A DNA stretch of 20,714 bases from CAYRML01 sp964425485. GTDB taxonomy: Bacteria; Bacillota; Dehalobacteriia; UBA4068. Position 1 is the first letter of the stretch, and each line of letters begins with the position of its first letter. The position numbers and the translations under genes are program-made. Below, one piece after another: positions 1 through 8,131 of the stretch. The notes under the pieces are model-generated. The model was given only the letters and a program-made list of their open reading frames with translations, made no database searches and had not been told where the DNA came from. The stretch lies in assembly GCA_964425485.1 (NCBI GenBank), contig CAYRML010000021.1, positions 1 to 20,714 of the forward strand, in the 5' to 3' direction.

Positions 1-235
1 CTTTTCTCTCTTGATATTTTTGGGCCAAAGCCAATTGGCCTTCATATTTTTCCAACAAAACTTCACTGCGCTTGATCAGATCATGTACCGCTTGACGGCT
101 GATGAGCAAAAGCTCGGCGATCTCTGCCAGCGAAAGATCCTCGTCATAAAAAAGCCGCAATGCCTCTTGCTGCTTTGTGGTCAAAAGCGAGCCGTAAAAA
201 TCTAATAATATAGCTATATGCGCCCTCTTGTCCAT
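1..235 (-). CDS. ylxM: YlxM-type helix-turn-helix protein, SRP-associated (3' end beyond window)
   Basis: The reverse strand reads MDKRAHIAILLDFYGSLLTT and then a sigma-70 region 4-like helix-turn-helix (around SLAEIAELLLISRQAVHDLI, residues 34-53). This is the pattern of the small UPF0122/YlxM family, normally about 110 residues; 78 are visible and the frame is open to the window edge. YlxM is normally encoded just before ffh, the signal recognition particle GTPase, and is thought to modulate SRP; ffh would be expected just outside the window. The ATG at 235 is preceded by a GAGGATC ribosome site and an excellent promoter. It follows the deaminase gene after 107 bases and has its own promoter, so it starts a new transcription unit. 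Identification rests on motif and gene context. Confidence 0.88.
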   Translation of the reverse strand, partial: MDKRAHIAILLDFYGSLLTTKQQEALRLFYDEDLSLAEIAELLLISRQAVHDLIKRSEVLLEKYEGQLALAQKYQERK

Positions 236-252
236 AAAAAGATCCTCGCTGA

Positions 253-317
253 CTGTCAAGCATTTTTACTTGCCTATTATATATTAAACTTTATCGCCTG
301 TCAAGTATTTTTACTTG
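253..317. repeat. Two 20-bp direct repeats, each containing a palindrome, flanking the ylxM promoter core
   Basis: CTGTCAAGTATTTTTACTTG at 298-317 recurs at 253-272 with one change (T to C at 261). Each copy holds the inverted repeat CAAGTA-N4-TACTTG, perfect at 302-317 and with one mismatch at 257-272. On the minus strand the upstream copy covers the -35 box and the downstream copy covers the expected transcription start. The layout is that of a repressor with two operators, centres 45 bp apart. I do not recognise the motif as the site of a known regulator. Confidence 0.75.
276..304 (-). promoter_or_regulatory. Consensus sigma-A promoter of ylxM
   Basis: On the minus strand: TTGACA (304-299), a 17-base spacer, then TATAAT (281-276). 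Both hexamers match the housekeeping consensus perfectly with optimal spacing. Transcription should start near 269, inside the downstream palindrome, about 34 bases before the ylxM ATG. A promoter this strong overlapped by palindromes suggests control by repression. Confidence 0.85.
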
Positions 318-342
318 TCAGATAAAAAAATACTAGGCATTT

Positions 343-1641
343 TTAAACACAAAGCCTTTTTGCGGCTTGTGCAGCCTCCGCCTGGATTTTTTCACAATCC
401 ATGGTCAAAATCTGCCTTTTTTCCATCACCAGCTGGCCACTGATGATGACGCTGTCCACATCGCTGCCGCAGGCCGCATAGACCATGTGAGAAATGAGGT
501 CGGTGGGCGGATAAAGATGGGGCTGATCTAGATCCAAAAGGATAATATCAGCTTCCATCCCCGGCAACAGCATACCAACATCAGCAAGGGCAAGGGCTTT
601 AGCCCCATTTATGGTAGCCATTTCCAGCACTTGTGCCGCCGGCAACACGGTCGGATCCAGCTCCCGAACTTTGGCCAATAAAGCGGAGGTGCGCAATTCC
701 TGGAACATATCCAGATTGTTATTGCTACAGGCGCTGTCCGTGCCGATAGCCACATTGATGCCATGTGCCAAAAGCTCGGCCACCGGAGCCAGACCGCTGG
801 CAAGCTTCATATTGCTGCGGGGATTATGGGCAATGGAAACATCCAGCTGGGCCAAGCGCCGCAGCTCTTGCTCATTAATATAAATGCCATGGGCTGCCAG
901 CACCTTGTTGCCATCAAAAATCCCAGCCTCTTCCAGCAATTGAACGGGACGGCAACCATACATATCGTTGATCTGCTCCAGCTCCGTCTGTGTTTCCGCC
1001 AGATGGATATGGATGGGAGCCTGATACTGCCGACCCAGCTCGCCCACCCGCTTGAGATAATCCTTGTCGCAGGTATAAGGCGCATGCGGCCCCAGCATGA
1101 TGGTGATACGTCCGCTGGCGGCATTATGCCATTTTTCATAAAAAGCAGGGAAATCTTCCAGCTTATCATGCTGGCCGATCATTGGTGTTGTCATGCCTTC
1201 GCAGAGAGAGGCGCGCATGCCGCTGGCCGCCACAACTTCCGCCACCTTATCCATCATAAAATACATATCGGCAAAGGTCGTGGTACCGGATTTGATCATT
1301 TCCATAATAGCCAGCTGGCCGCCCAAGGCGATATCTGCGGGCGTCATCTTGGCTTCGGCCGGCAACACCCGCTCCATCAACCATGGCATCAGCTCCATAT
1401 CGTCGCCATAGCCGCGGAAGAGGCTCATCGCCACATGGCCATGAGTATTGATCAGGCCCGGCATGGCCAAAAGGCCGCAGCCTTCGATGATTTTATCATA
1501 TTTTTTTTCAAAGTCGGCAGTGCCGATAGATACGATTTTGCTGCCTTCAATAGCAATATCCGCTTTAAAGGGAGGCTTTAAAGAACCGTCTTTTTCTTTT
1601 TCCATGGATAAGACCGTGACATTTCTGATCAGTATCGACAA
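343..1641 (-). CDS. mtaD: 5'-methylthioadenosine / S-adenosylhomocysteine deaminase
   Basis: A cytosolic metal-dependent amidohydrolase of 432 residues that deaminates methylthioadenosine (MTA) and S-adenosylhomocysteine (SAH) to the inosine forms, part of S-adenosylmethionine by-product salvage. Visible motifs are the metal-binding NTHGH (H67, H69), HIHLAE (H213, E216), AAHG (H251) and IGTDSACSNN (D302), in the order and spacing of the MtaD/TrzF-like family. The frame stays open further upstream to 1797, but that stretch overlaps the preceding gene. The start chosen is TTG at 1641, preceded by a strong AAGGAGGAG site and giving MSILIRNVTVL, a typical amidohydrolase beginning. It lies 19 bases after the methylthio-nucleoside phosphorylase gene, so the two should be co-transcribed and act in succession. 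Other amidohydrolases (for example guanine deaminase) are less likely given the neighbour. Confidence 0.9.
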   Translation of the reverse strand: MSILIRNVTVLSMEKEKDGSLKPPFKADIAIEGSKIVSIGTADFEKKYDKIIEGCGLLAMPGLINTHGHVAMSLFRGYGDDMELMPWLMERVLPAEAKMTPADIALGGQLAIMEMIKSGTTTFADMYFMMDKVAEVVAASGMRASLCEGMTTPMIGQHDKLEDFPAFYEKWHNAASGRITIMLGPHAPYTCDKDYLKRVGELGRQYQAPIHIHLAETQTELEQINDMYGCRPVQLLEEAGIFDGNKVLAAHGIYINEQELRRLAQLDVSIAHNPRSNMKLASGLAPVAELLAHGINVAIGTDSACSNNNLDMFQELRTSALLAKVRELDPTVLPAAQVLEMATINGAKALALADVGMLLPGMEADIILLDLDQPHLYPPTDLISHMVYAACGSDVDSVIISGQLVMEKRQILTMDCEKIQAEAAQAAKRLCV

Positions 1642-1660
1642 TACTATCTCCTCCTTATTT

Positions 1661-2443
1661 TTACCATTGGCGGCAGGCCGAAATTTCAGATTGGGCACAA
1701 AGACAAGTCGTCGTCTCATAGTCTCGGATGAGAGCCCGCAAAATATTTTCCAGATCATCTTTTTCCCTGGCCATAATGCAGGATATATCATCGGCATCCA
1801 CAGGCTCTCCCTGGTTCATGCCGGCGGCATAATTGGCCACCACCGCCAAAGAAGCATAACAAAGTCCGGCTTCTCTAGCCAAAGGAGCTTCCGGCACGCC
1901 GGTCATGCCCACCAAATTTGCTCCCCAGGCGGCAAAAATCTTAATCTCGGCCGGCGTCTCAAAACGAGGCCCTTGCGTGCAAATATAGATGCCGCCGGTT
2001 TTCACCTCCAAGGAACAGCTATCAGCAGCCTTTAAGACGGCCTGACTCAAACGGGAGCAATAAGGAGCGGTCATATCCACATGATCGACAGCGCCGGGGG
2101 CGGAAAAAGTCATTTCTCGACCCCAGGTCTGATCTATGAACTGATCCACCAGCACCAGGCTGCCCGGCCCAAATTCACTTTTGAGACTGCCCACACAACA
2201 AAGAGCCACCACATCACGCACGCCTAAAGTAGATAAGGCGCAAATATTGGCCCGATAATTGATCAGATGCGGCGGCAAACTGTGCCCTTTACCATGGCGG
2301 GGCAAAAAGACCACATGCTTGCCGTCAATATCATTTTCATAGACCGTGGCCTGGCCATAAGGCGTCTCAATCAGGGATTTTTGCCCGCCGGAGAGCAAAG
2401 CAAAATCATAAAGCCCGGTACCGCTGATAATGCCTAAGGACAT
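1661..2443 (-). CDS. Methylthio-nucleoside phosphorylase (MTA/MTI phosphorylase family)
   Basis: A 260-residue family-2 purine nucleoside phosphorylase that cleaves a 5'-methylthio-nucleoside with phosphate to give a free base and methylthioribose-1-phosphate. Motifs include GIISGTGLYD (residues 4-13, phosphate loop), LPRHGKGHSLPPHLINYRAN (47-66), TQGPRFETPAEI (156-167) and VGMTGVPEAPLAREAG (178-193). In adenine-specific enzymes the base-recognition loop carries a DYD-type aspartate; here it reads NYAAG (204-208), the form known from methylthioinosine- or hypoxanthine-preferring relatives. With an MTA deaminase immediately downstream, the likely substrate is methylthioinosine, though annotation pipelines would call it mtnP. 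The ATG at 2443 follows AGGAG; an upstream extension to 2521 overlaps ftsY and lacks support. It lies 19 bases after ftsY. The family is certain, the base specificity inferred. Confidence 0.88.
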   Translation of the reverse strand: MSLGIISGTGLYDFALLSGGQKSLIETPYGQATVYENDIDGKHVVFLPRHGKGHSLPPHLINYRANICALSTLGVRDVVALCCVGSLKSEFGPGSLVLVDQFIDQTWGREMTFSAPGAVDHVDMTAPYCSRLSQAVLKAADSCSLEVKTGGIYICTQGPRFETPAEIKIFAAWGANLVGMTGVPEAPLAREAGLCYASLAVVANYAAGMNQGEPVDADDISCIMAREKDDLENILRALIRDYETTTCLCAQSEISACRQW

Positions 2444-2462
2444 AAGATCACTCCTATCTTCT

Positions 2463-3374
2463 TTAATCGAACAAAGCCCGGGCGAAATCCTCCGCCACAA
2501 AAGGCTGCAGATCTTCCACACCTTCGCCGACGCCGATCATGCGCACAGGCAGCCCGCTCTCATGGACGATGCCGCAGACGGCGCCGCCTTTGGCCGTGCC
2601 GTCCAGCTTAGTAAGGATGATGCCGGTCAATTCTATTACTTCGGAAAACAGCTTGGCCTGAGAGATGGCATTTTGGCCCGTACCGGCATCCAACACCAGG
2701 ATGCGCTCCATGCTGGCGGCACCTGCTTCCCGCTCGATAACTTTACCGATCTTTTTCAGCTCTTCCATCAGATTGGTCTTGTTTTGCAGACGGCCGGCCG
2801 TATCCACGATCAAAAGATCCGCCTTGCGCGAGGCCGCAGCCCGGCAGGCGTCGAAGACCACCGCAGCCGGGTCAGCGCCTTGGCCTTGCTTGATCAAATC
2901 CGCTCCGGAGCGTTTGGCCCAGGCCTGCAATTGCTCTGTAGCGGCCGCGCGGAAGGTGTCGGCAGCAGCCAGTATCACCTTTTTGCCCGCGGACGTATGT
3001 GCCGCCGCCAGCTTGCCGATGGTGGTGGTTTTACCGGCGCCGTTGACGCCCACCATCACCCAGATATTGAGCTTGCCTTCCTCGAGCTGCAAGCCATCTG
3101 CCTGTGATTCTTGTAGGATATTCGTTATTTCTTCCGCCAGCAATCCCTGCAATAGACTGCTGTCGGATATTTTTTCAGTTTTCACCCGCTCGCGCAGACG
3201 CTCTACCAAAAAGAGAGAAGTGGCAACGCCCACATCTGCTTGGATCAGAGCCTCTTCCAACTCATCATAGAGATCCTCGCTGATCCGTCCGCCGCTGAAT
3301 AAAGAGCCCATCTTACTTAAAAAATTCCCTTTGGTGGGCGAAAGCCCTTTTTTTAATTTATCAAAAAACCCCAT
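2463..3374 (-). CDS. ftsY: Signal recognition particle receptor FtsY
   Basis: The membrane-associated GTPase that docks SRP-ribosome complexes to the translocon. Its 303 residues contain the short NG-domain form usual in Firmicutes, without a long acidic A domain. An N-terminal helical region MGFFDKLKKGL (membrane-targeting amphipathic helix) is followed by the N domain (about 20-90). The GTPase motifs are GVNGAGKTT (109-117), DTFRAAA (139-145), DTAGR (191-195) and TKLDGTAKGG (255-264). The start ATG at 3374 has AGGAGG eight bases upstream. It begins 13 bases after the smc stop, the conserved smc-ftsY pairing, and its SRP partner ffh probably lies just past ylxM outside the window. No irregularities are seen. 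Confidence 0.97.
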   Translation of the reverse strand: MGFFDKLKKGLSPTKGNFLSKMGSLFSGGRISEDLYDELEEALIQADVGVATSLFLVERLRERVKTEKISDSSLLQGLLAEEITNILQESQADGLQLEEGKLNIWVMVGVNGAGKTTTIGKLAAAHTSAGKKVILAAADTFRAAATEQLQAWAKRSGADLIKQGQGADPAAVVFDACRAAASRKADLLIVDTAGRLQNKTNLMEELKKIGKVIEREAGAASMERILVLDAGTGQNAISQAKLFSEVIELTGIILTKLDGTAKGGAVCGIVHESGLPVRMIGVGEGVEDLQPFVAEDFARALFD

Positions 3375-3387
3375 CTTTTCCTCCTGC

Positions 3388-6300
3388 TTATAATCTCACG
3401 GAAATGACTTTAGAGATGCCTTCTTCAGCCATGGTCACCCCCCAGAGGGAGGAAGCCGTTTCCATAGTACCTTGCCGATGTGAAATAAGTAAAAACTGCG
3501 TCAGCTGCGACAATTCCTGCACATAGGCGGCAAAACGCTCAACGTTGGGATCATCCAAAGCGGCGTCCACCTCATCCATGACACAAAAAGGTGTGGGCCT
3601 AACGGCCAGAACGGCAAAGAGGAAGGACAGCCCAACCAGCGCTTTTTCTCCACCAGAGAGTAAATTATGATTGACGACTTTTTTGCCCGGCGGCTGCACA
3701 CTTATCTCGACGCCGGTTTCCAAAATATCATCAGGGCGGCTCATGATCAAAGCAGCCGTGCCGCCGTCAAATAGGCGTTTGAATGATTTGGCAAATTCCT
3801 GATTAAGCTGCTCGAAGGCTTTGACAAACTGAGAGCTCATGATGCGATCCATGTCCCTGACGATATTTTGCAGGGAATCTATGGACTGCAATAGATCCTC
3901 CCTCTGCTCCGTCAGGAATTGATGCCGGTCGGAAACCTCACGATATTCCTCGATGGCCCCGATATTGACAACGCCCAAAGCCGCTATCTGCTGCCGCAGC
4001 TGCTTAAGACGAGGAGCCAACTCTCGTTTGGGCAGATCCGGCTGTGGCCGCAGTGAGGCCTCGGCAAAAGTCAGTCGGAATTTCTCCGCCAGCTTCTGCT
4101 CCTCATTCTGCCACTCGGCCTCCAGCCTGGCCTTTTTTAGCTCACCTTGATGGATGAGTGCCCGCAGTTCCTCCACGGCGCCGGCCTGTTCTTTGGCCTG
4201 CTTTTGCAAGTCCTGCCTCTGCGCCAGTTCGGCCGAAACATTATGCCGCTTGGCGGATAAAAGCTCCTCTTTTTCACCGCTTTGCCTCTCCAGCAGCAAC
4301 AGCCGCTGCTGCAAAGATTCATCTTCTTCAGCTAATAGCTCCTGCTCTTTGGCCAGCTGCTCCAGATCGGCGGATTTGCTTTCCTGCTCCCACAGACTGG
4401 CCTCCAGCTCATCTTGCAAGCGCTGGCGCTGATGTTCCAGATCGGCCTGCTTTTGCTGCCATTGGGCCAGCTCCACCTTGAAAGCAGTCATATCCGATTG
4501 CTCGGCTTCCAGCAGATCTTGCTTTTGGTCCAGCTGCTGCTGCACGGCTTCTATATTTTGTAAAAGCAAGGCATAGTCATGCTCTTTTTGCTGCAAGAGA
4601 TCAGCTTTTTCCTGCTCCCGCTCCTCTATTTCCTGATTATCAGCTTCCAGACCGGCCATTTCATCGGCGATGGTCGCCAGCTGCTGCTGGGCCATCTGCG
4701 CCGAAAGAGCCGCTTGCTCACTGTCTTTCTGGGCACTGTAGATATCTTGGGACAGCTCACGCGTTTCTTGCTGCGCCGCTTCCGCCTGCTGCTGCTTTTG
4801 AGCCAGCTCGCAGCGGGCCGCCGCCAACTTTTCCTGCCATTGCCCCAGCTCCAGTCCTAGTGCCTCCAGCTCTTTTCTGCTGTCATCAAGAGCCGCTTTT
4901 TTGGCCAAAAGGTCGGTATTTTTCTTGCTTCTGCTGCCACCGGACAAAGTCCCGCCGGGATGCAGCATGTCACCTTCCAACGTCACCACGCTATAGCGGT
5001 GTTCTAAAGCCTTTGCTGCTTTGGTGGCGGCATCCAGATCCTCGGCCACCAAAGTGTTAGCCAAAAGAAAATCCACAGCCTTTTGCACAGAAGGCTCACA
5101 ATTTACCAGCTCCGAGGCCCTGCCACAAATGCCTGGCAAGCGCAAAGCCGGTTCAAAATCTGCCTTGGACCGTACCTTGAGCGTATCCAGAGGCAAAAAG
5201 GTGGCTCGTCCGCCCTTGATTTTTTTCAGATATAGGATAGCATTTTTAGCATCTTCTTCTTTGCGCACCACCAGGTTTTGCAAGGAAGCTCCCAAACAGG
5301 TCTCGACAGCCACCTGATACTTGCCAGGCACCTCTAAAAGGGAGGCCATAACGTCGATAACGCCGGCCATTTCCGGTCTTTGCTGTTTTATGGCCAGCAA
5401 AACGCTCTTAACGCCTGGATAAAATCCCTCATAGTTTTTGGCCATCTCTTCCAGCATAGCCAGGCGTGATTCCTGAGCATGCTGGCGGTACCGGCAATCG
5501 GCCTCATCTGCCGCCAATTGCTGTACCGATTGGGAGAGCTGCCAGGCAGCTTTTTCCTGCAGCTTGATCTCGGCCTCTTTTTCTTCTTTAGCGGCCAAAA
5601 AAGCCGCCAGCTTATCTTTTATCTCTGCCTGGTGGGCATAAAATCCCTGCAGCAGAGCCTCGTTTTCTTCTTTTTGCTTAGTCAGTCTTATCATAGACTG
5701 ACGATTGTTTTCCGCCATTTGTTGCTCATAGCGGATCTGATTGCGGCATTCGGCCACAAACTCGGCCGCGGCGAAAGCCTGATTTTTGGCATCTTCCAAT
5801 TGCTGTCTCAGAAAAGCGGCTGCCTGCCTGCGGCTTTTCTCATCCTCTTCTCCGGATGCGATCAGGCTCATCTTGTCGACGATCTGGCCGGCCAAAGCCT
5901 CTATCTGTTGAGATATGGCCTCTTCCTGCTCTTTTTTCTGCTGATTCTCGCAATCAGTGTCAGCCAATTCTCGTTGCAAGCGTGCCTGGTTTTGCAGCAG
6001 CGCCTCTTTTTTGGCCGCCAGCACCCGCAACTGAGAGCTCAGGCCCTCTTTTTCTGTCTGCATCTGATAGAATTGCTGCTGTAAAAGCGCGGCCTCCTGA
6101 TCCAGCTCATCAACTAACCGAACCAACTCCTCGATCTGCGCCTCCAATTGCAGCTGCTGCGTCTGCGCAGCCAAACAGCGGTCCTCTTTATCGGCCAATT
6201 GCTCATTGATACGAGCCAGCTTGTCACCGGCCTCGGTCAGCAAATTGACACAAATGGCAATCTCCAGCTGATCAGCCTCTGCTGTCAGCTCCAGATACCG

Positions 6301-6939
6301 TCCGGCGACGGCCGCCTGCTCAGACAAGGGCTGCAAACGAATCGACAACTCCCCTATGATATCACCGACTCTTTCCAGATGTCTTTGGGCATCATCAAGC
6401 TTGCGCAGAGCCTCCCTTTTACGATTGCGATATTTGAGGATACCGGCCGTCTCCTCCACCATCAGCCGCCTTTCTTCAGGCTTGGCATTGATGATCTCAT
6501 GGATTTTATCCTGCCCCACCAGAGAGATACTATCCAGTCCCATACCGCTGTCGATGAAGAGATTATGTATATCCTTGAGCCTGCAAGGCTGATTGTTGAG
6601 CAGATATTCGCTCTGGCCGGAACGGAAGGCGCGGCGGGTGACCAACACCTCAGTAAAAGGCTGATTAAGATAACCGTCACTATTATCCAACGTGATGCTG
6701 ACCTCGCTCATACCCAAAGGCCGCCGATTTTTACTGCCGGCAAAAATCACATCTTCCAGCTTGCCGCCCCGCAGATTTTTGGCGCTTTGCTCTCCTAAAA
6801 CCCAGCGCAAAGCATCGGCAATATTAGATTTGCCGCTGCCGTTGGGGCCCACGATGCAGGAAATACCAGGTTCCAGCTCGATACGGGTCTTATCCGTGAA
6901 TGATTTAAAGCCCATAAGATCTATGCGCTTGAGATACAT
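3388..6939 (-). CDS. smc: Chromosome segregation/condensation ATPase SMC
   Basis: A 1183-residue structural-maintenance-of-chromosomes protein, full length for bacterial SMC. It forms the ring-shaped condensin core with ScpA and ScpB. The N-terminal head has Walker A GPNGSGKSN (31-39). Two long Gln/Glu/Ala-rich coiled-coil arms flank a hinge at about residues 500-660 (YEGFYPGVKSVL onward, ending near GGTLSGGSRSKK). The C-terminal head has the ABC signature LSGGEKAL (from 1094) and Walker B with VMDEVDAALDD (from 1120). The ATG at 6939 was chosen because GGAGG sits seven bases upstream and MYLKRIDLMGFKSF is the typical SMC start; the frame also has a GTG four codons earlier that overlaps the ribosome site. 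It sits behind a terminator and probably its own promoter and begins the run smc, ftsY, phosphorylase, deaminase. Confidence 0.98.
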   Translation of the reverse strand: MYLKRIDLMGFKSFTDKTRIELEPGISCIVGPNGSGKSNIADALRWVLGEQSAKNLRGGKLEDVIFAGSKNRRPLGMSEVSITLDNSDGYLNQPFTEVLVTRRAFRSGQSEYLLNNQPCRLKDIHNLFIDSGMGLDSISLVGQDKIHEIINAKPEERRLMVEETAGILKYRNRKREALRKLDDAQRHLERVGDIIGELSIRLQPLSEQAAVAGRYLELTAEADQLEIAICVNLLTEAGDKLARINEQLADKEDRCLAAQTQQLQLEAQIEELVRLVDELDQEAALLQQQFYQMQTEKEGLSSQLRVLAAKKEALLQNQARLQRELADTDCENQQKKEQEEAISQQIEALAGQIVDKMSLIASGEEDEKSRRQAAAFLRQQLEDAKNQAFAAAEFVAECRNQIRYEQQMAENNRQSMIRLTKQKEENEALLQGFYAHQAEIKDKLAAFLAAKEEKEAEIKLQEKAAWQLSQSVQQLAADEADCRYRQHAQESRLAMLEEMAKNYEGFYPGVKSVLLAIKQQRPEMAGVIDVMASLLEVPGKYQVAVETCLGASLQNLVVRKEEDAKNAILYLKKIKGGRATFLPLDTLKVRSKADFEPALRLPGICGRASELVNCEPSVQKAVDFLLANTLVAEDLDAATKAAKALEHRYSVVTLEGDMLHPGGTLSGGSRSKKNTDLLAKKAALDDSRKELEALGLELGQWQEKLAAARCELAQKQQQAEAAQQETRELSQDIYSAQKDSEQAALSAQMAQQQLATIADEMAGLEADNQEIEEREQEKADLLQQKEHDYALLLQNIEAVQQQLDQKQDLLEAEQSDMTAFKVELAQWQQKQADLEHQRQRLQDELEASLWEQESKSADLEQLAKEQELLAEEDESLQQRLLLLERQSGEKEELLSAKRHNVSAELAQRQDLQKQAKEQAGAVEELRALIHQGELKKARLEAEWQNEEQKLAEKFRLTFAEASLRPQPDLPKRELAPRLKQLRQQIAALGVVNIGAIEEYREVSDRHQFLTEQREDLLQSIDSLQNIVRDMDRIMSSQFVKAFEQLNQEFAKSFKRLFDGGTAALIMSRPDDILETGVEISVQPPGKKVVNHNLLSGGEKALVGLSFLFAVLAVRPTPFCVMDEVDAALDDPNVERFAAYVQELSQLTQFLLISHRQGTMETASSLWGVTMAEEGISKVISVRL

Positions 6940-6964
6940 GCAAACCTCCACTCAAAATAATTAC

Positions 6965-6970
6965 ATTATA
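6965..6970 (-). promoter_or_regulatory. Possible -10 box for the smc operon
   Basis: TATAAT occurs on the minus strand at 6970-6965, about 26 bases before the smc ATG and just after the terminator of the previous unit. No convincing -35 box lies 16-18 bases upstream (that position falls in the terminator stem), so the call rests on position and the -10 hexamer alone. Confidence 0.35.
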
Positions 6971-6974
6971 TTGT

Positions 6975-7011
6975 ATCATAAAAAGCAGCCTCTTACCAGT
7001 TGAGGCTGCTT
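6975..7011 (-). terminator. Rho-independent terminator after the Elp3-like gene
   Basis: AAGCAGCCTC (6983-6992) pairs with GAGGCTGCTT (7002-7011) across a 9-base loop, a perfect 10-bp stem. On the minus strand it runs into a short T tract continuing into the AT-rich smc leader. The stem overlaps the stop codon (7013-7011) of the radical SAM gene. It separates the plsX-acpP-rnc-radical SAM unit from smc. Confidence 0.82.
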
Positions 7012-8118
7012 TAGCTAAAAATTTTTTCATCAGGATGTAAAAACCGGTCATAAGAAAGGACAAAGCGCTGCTGTCCATCAGCCACAGCCACAGCCTGGTC
7101 GGATAAGGAATCATCCGCATGGAAGGCAGGCATAAATCCCAGCTTTTTTGCCAACCACAACTTATTGCTCTGATTTTGGCCAAAAAGCTGCGGCAACTGT
7201 GAGTTAGGAGCATAAATCTNNNNNNNNNNTATGGCGCGGCAAAAAACCTGCCTGCTCAATAGCCAAACACAGCTGCTCCTTTTTGATAGCACAGCGCACC
7301 AAATGGCCGAAAGCCGGGTCATATGGCCCAGCCACCAAAGCTGCCTCAACCTGGGGAGAAGGGTTTATGCCCATGCGGATAACCGGAATATGAGAGCGGT
7401 CGAAGATCAAAACCATATCTCTGCACAATTCCACAGCCTGTATGAGGCTCTGCGGCTGATAGTGTCCGGTGGCATACAATTCAGCCAGCGGCGTACCGGC
7501 AAGCACCAAAGTCGGATATATGCGCACCATGTCCGGCTCCAGATCTGCCGCCTCCTGCGCAGAAAAAAGGCTGGTGGCCGCATCATCCAAAGGCAGCCCC
7601 GTCATCAATTGCAATCCCAGGCAAAATCCTTTGGCTTTGACCAAAGCCGCGCCTTTTGTGGCTGTCCGACTGTCATAGCCGCGTCCGCAAGCAGCCAAAA
7701 CCCTATCGGAGAAGGATTGGATGCCCAGCTCTATGGTGTCCACTCCCAGTCCGGCCAAAAAAACCAGCTCATCTTCATCGAGGCAGTCGGGGCGGGTGGA
7801 TATGCGCAAGGAACTTATGCGCCCGCTAGCCAAATATGGCTGCAGCGGCAGCAGATATTCTTTTTGTCTTTGCCGCGGCAAAGCGGAAAAGCTGCCGCCA
7901 TAGAAGGCCACCTGACAGGTCTTGTCCGAAACACAAGACTCAACCGCCCGACAAATATCTTGCGCCAAAGGCCCCTGCACCTGGCCGCTGATAGCCCCCT
8001 GATCACAAAATATACAACGGTGAGAGCAGCCTTCCATGGGAATAAAAAAAGGCAAAATGCAATTTTTTGCCGTTTTGTTTTCCTGTTCATTTCTTTCTGG
8101 TTTATTTTTTTCTTTCAT
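7011..8118 (-). CDS. Elp3-like radical SAM protein (split by a 10-N gap)
   Basis: A radical S-adenosylmethionine enzyme of the Elp3/COG1243-like group, commonly encoded between rnc and smc in Clostridia; the substrate in bacteria is not established. The iron-sulfur motif CSHRCIFC (C31, C35, C38) is followed by YGGSFSALP, STRPDCLDEDEL (radical SAM barrel) and ELGIQSFSD. No acetyltransferase domain of the eukaryotic Elp3 type is visible. The part from 8118 down to the gap at 7229-7220 runs to GFLPRH; the remainder, IYAPNSQLPQLFGQN to the end (KIFS), is in another frame. The N run must therefore not represent exactly 10 bases (a multiple of three would restore the frame), so this is probably one intact gene of about 368 residues, not a pseudogene. 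The ATG at 8118 has only a weak ribosome site. It lies 13 bases after rnc. Confidence 0.82.
7220..7229. other. Assembly gap (10 N)
   Basis: Ten unknown bases interrupt the radical SAM gene. The reading frame on either side fits only if the true gap is a multiple of three, so 10 is a placeholder or one flank has an error. Confidence 0.95.
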
Positions 8119-8131
8119 AATTCAGCACGCC

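Noticed and set aside
240..259. Second promoter from the TTGACA in the downstream ylxM repeat copy
   Set aside because: The sequence 17 bases on is TATGGA, covering the start codon; not a usable -10.
318..350. Terminator after the deaminase gene (AGGC/GCCT arms before a T7 tract)
   Set aside because: Only a 4-bp stem with a 15-base loop; too weak to call.
763..1581. Open frame of 272 codons on the plus strand antisense to the deaminase gene
   Set aside because: Histidine-rich translation typical of the antisense of an amidohydrolase; no ribosome site or family motif.
5479..6084. Leucine-rich 201-codon frame antisense to smc that looks like a membrane protein
   Set aside because: The antisense of CAG/CAA (Gln)-rich coiled-coil codons gives Leu runs; smc is unmistakable on the other strand.
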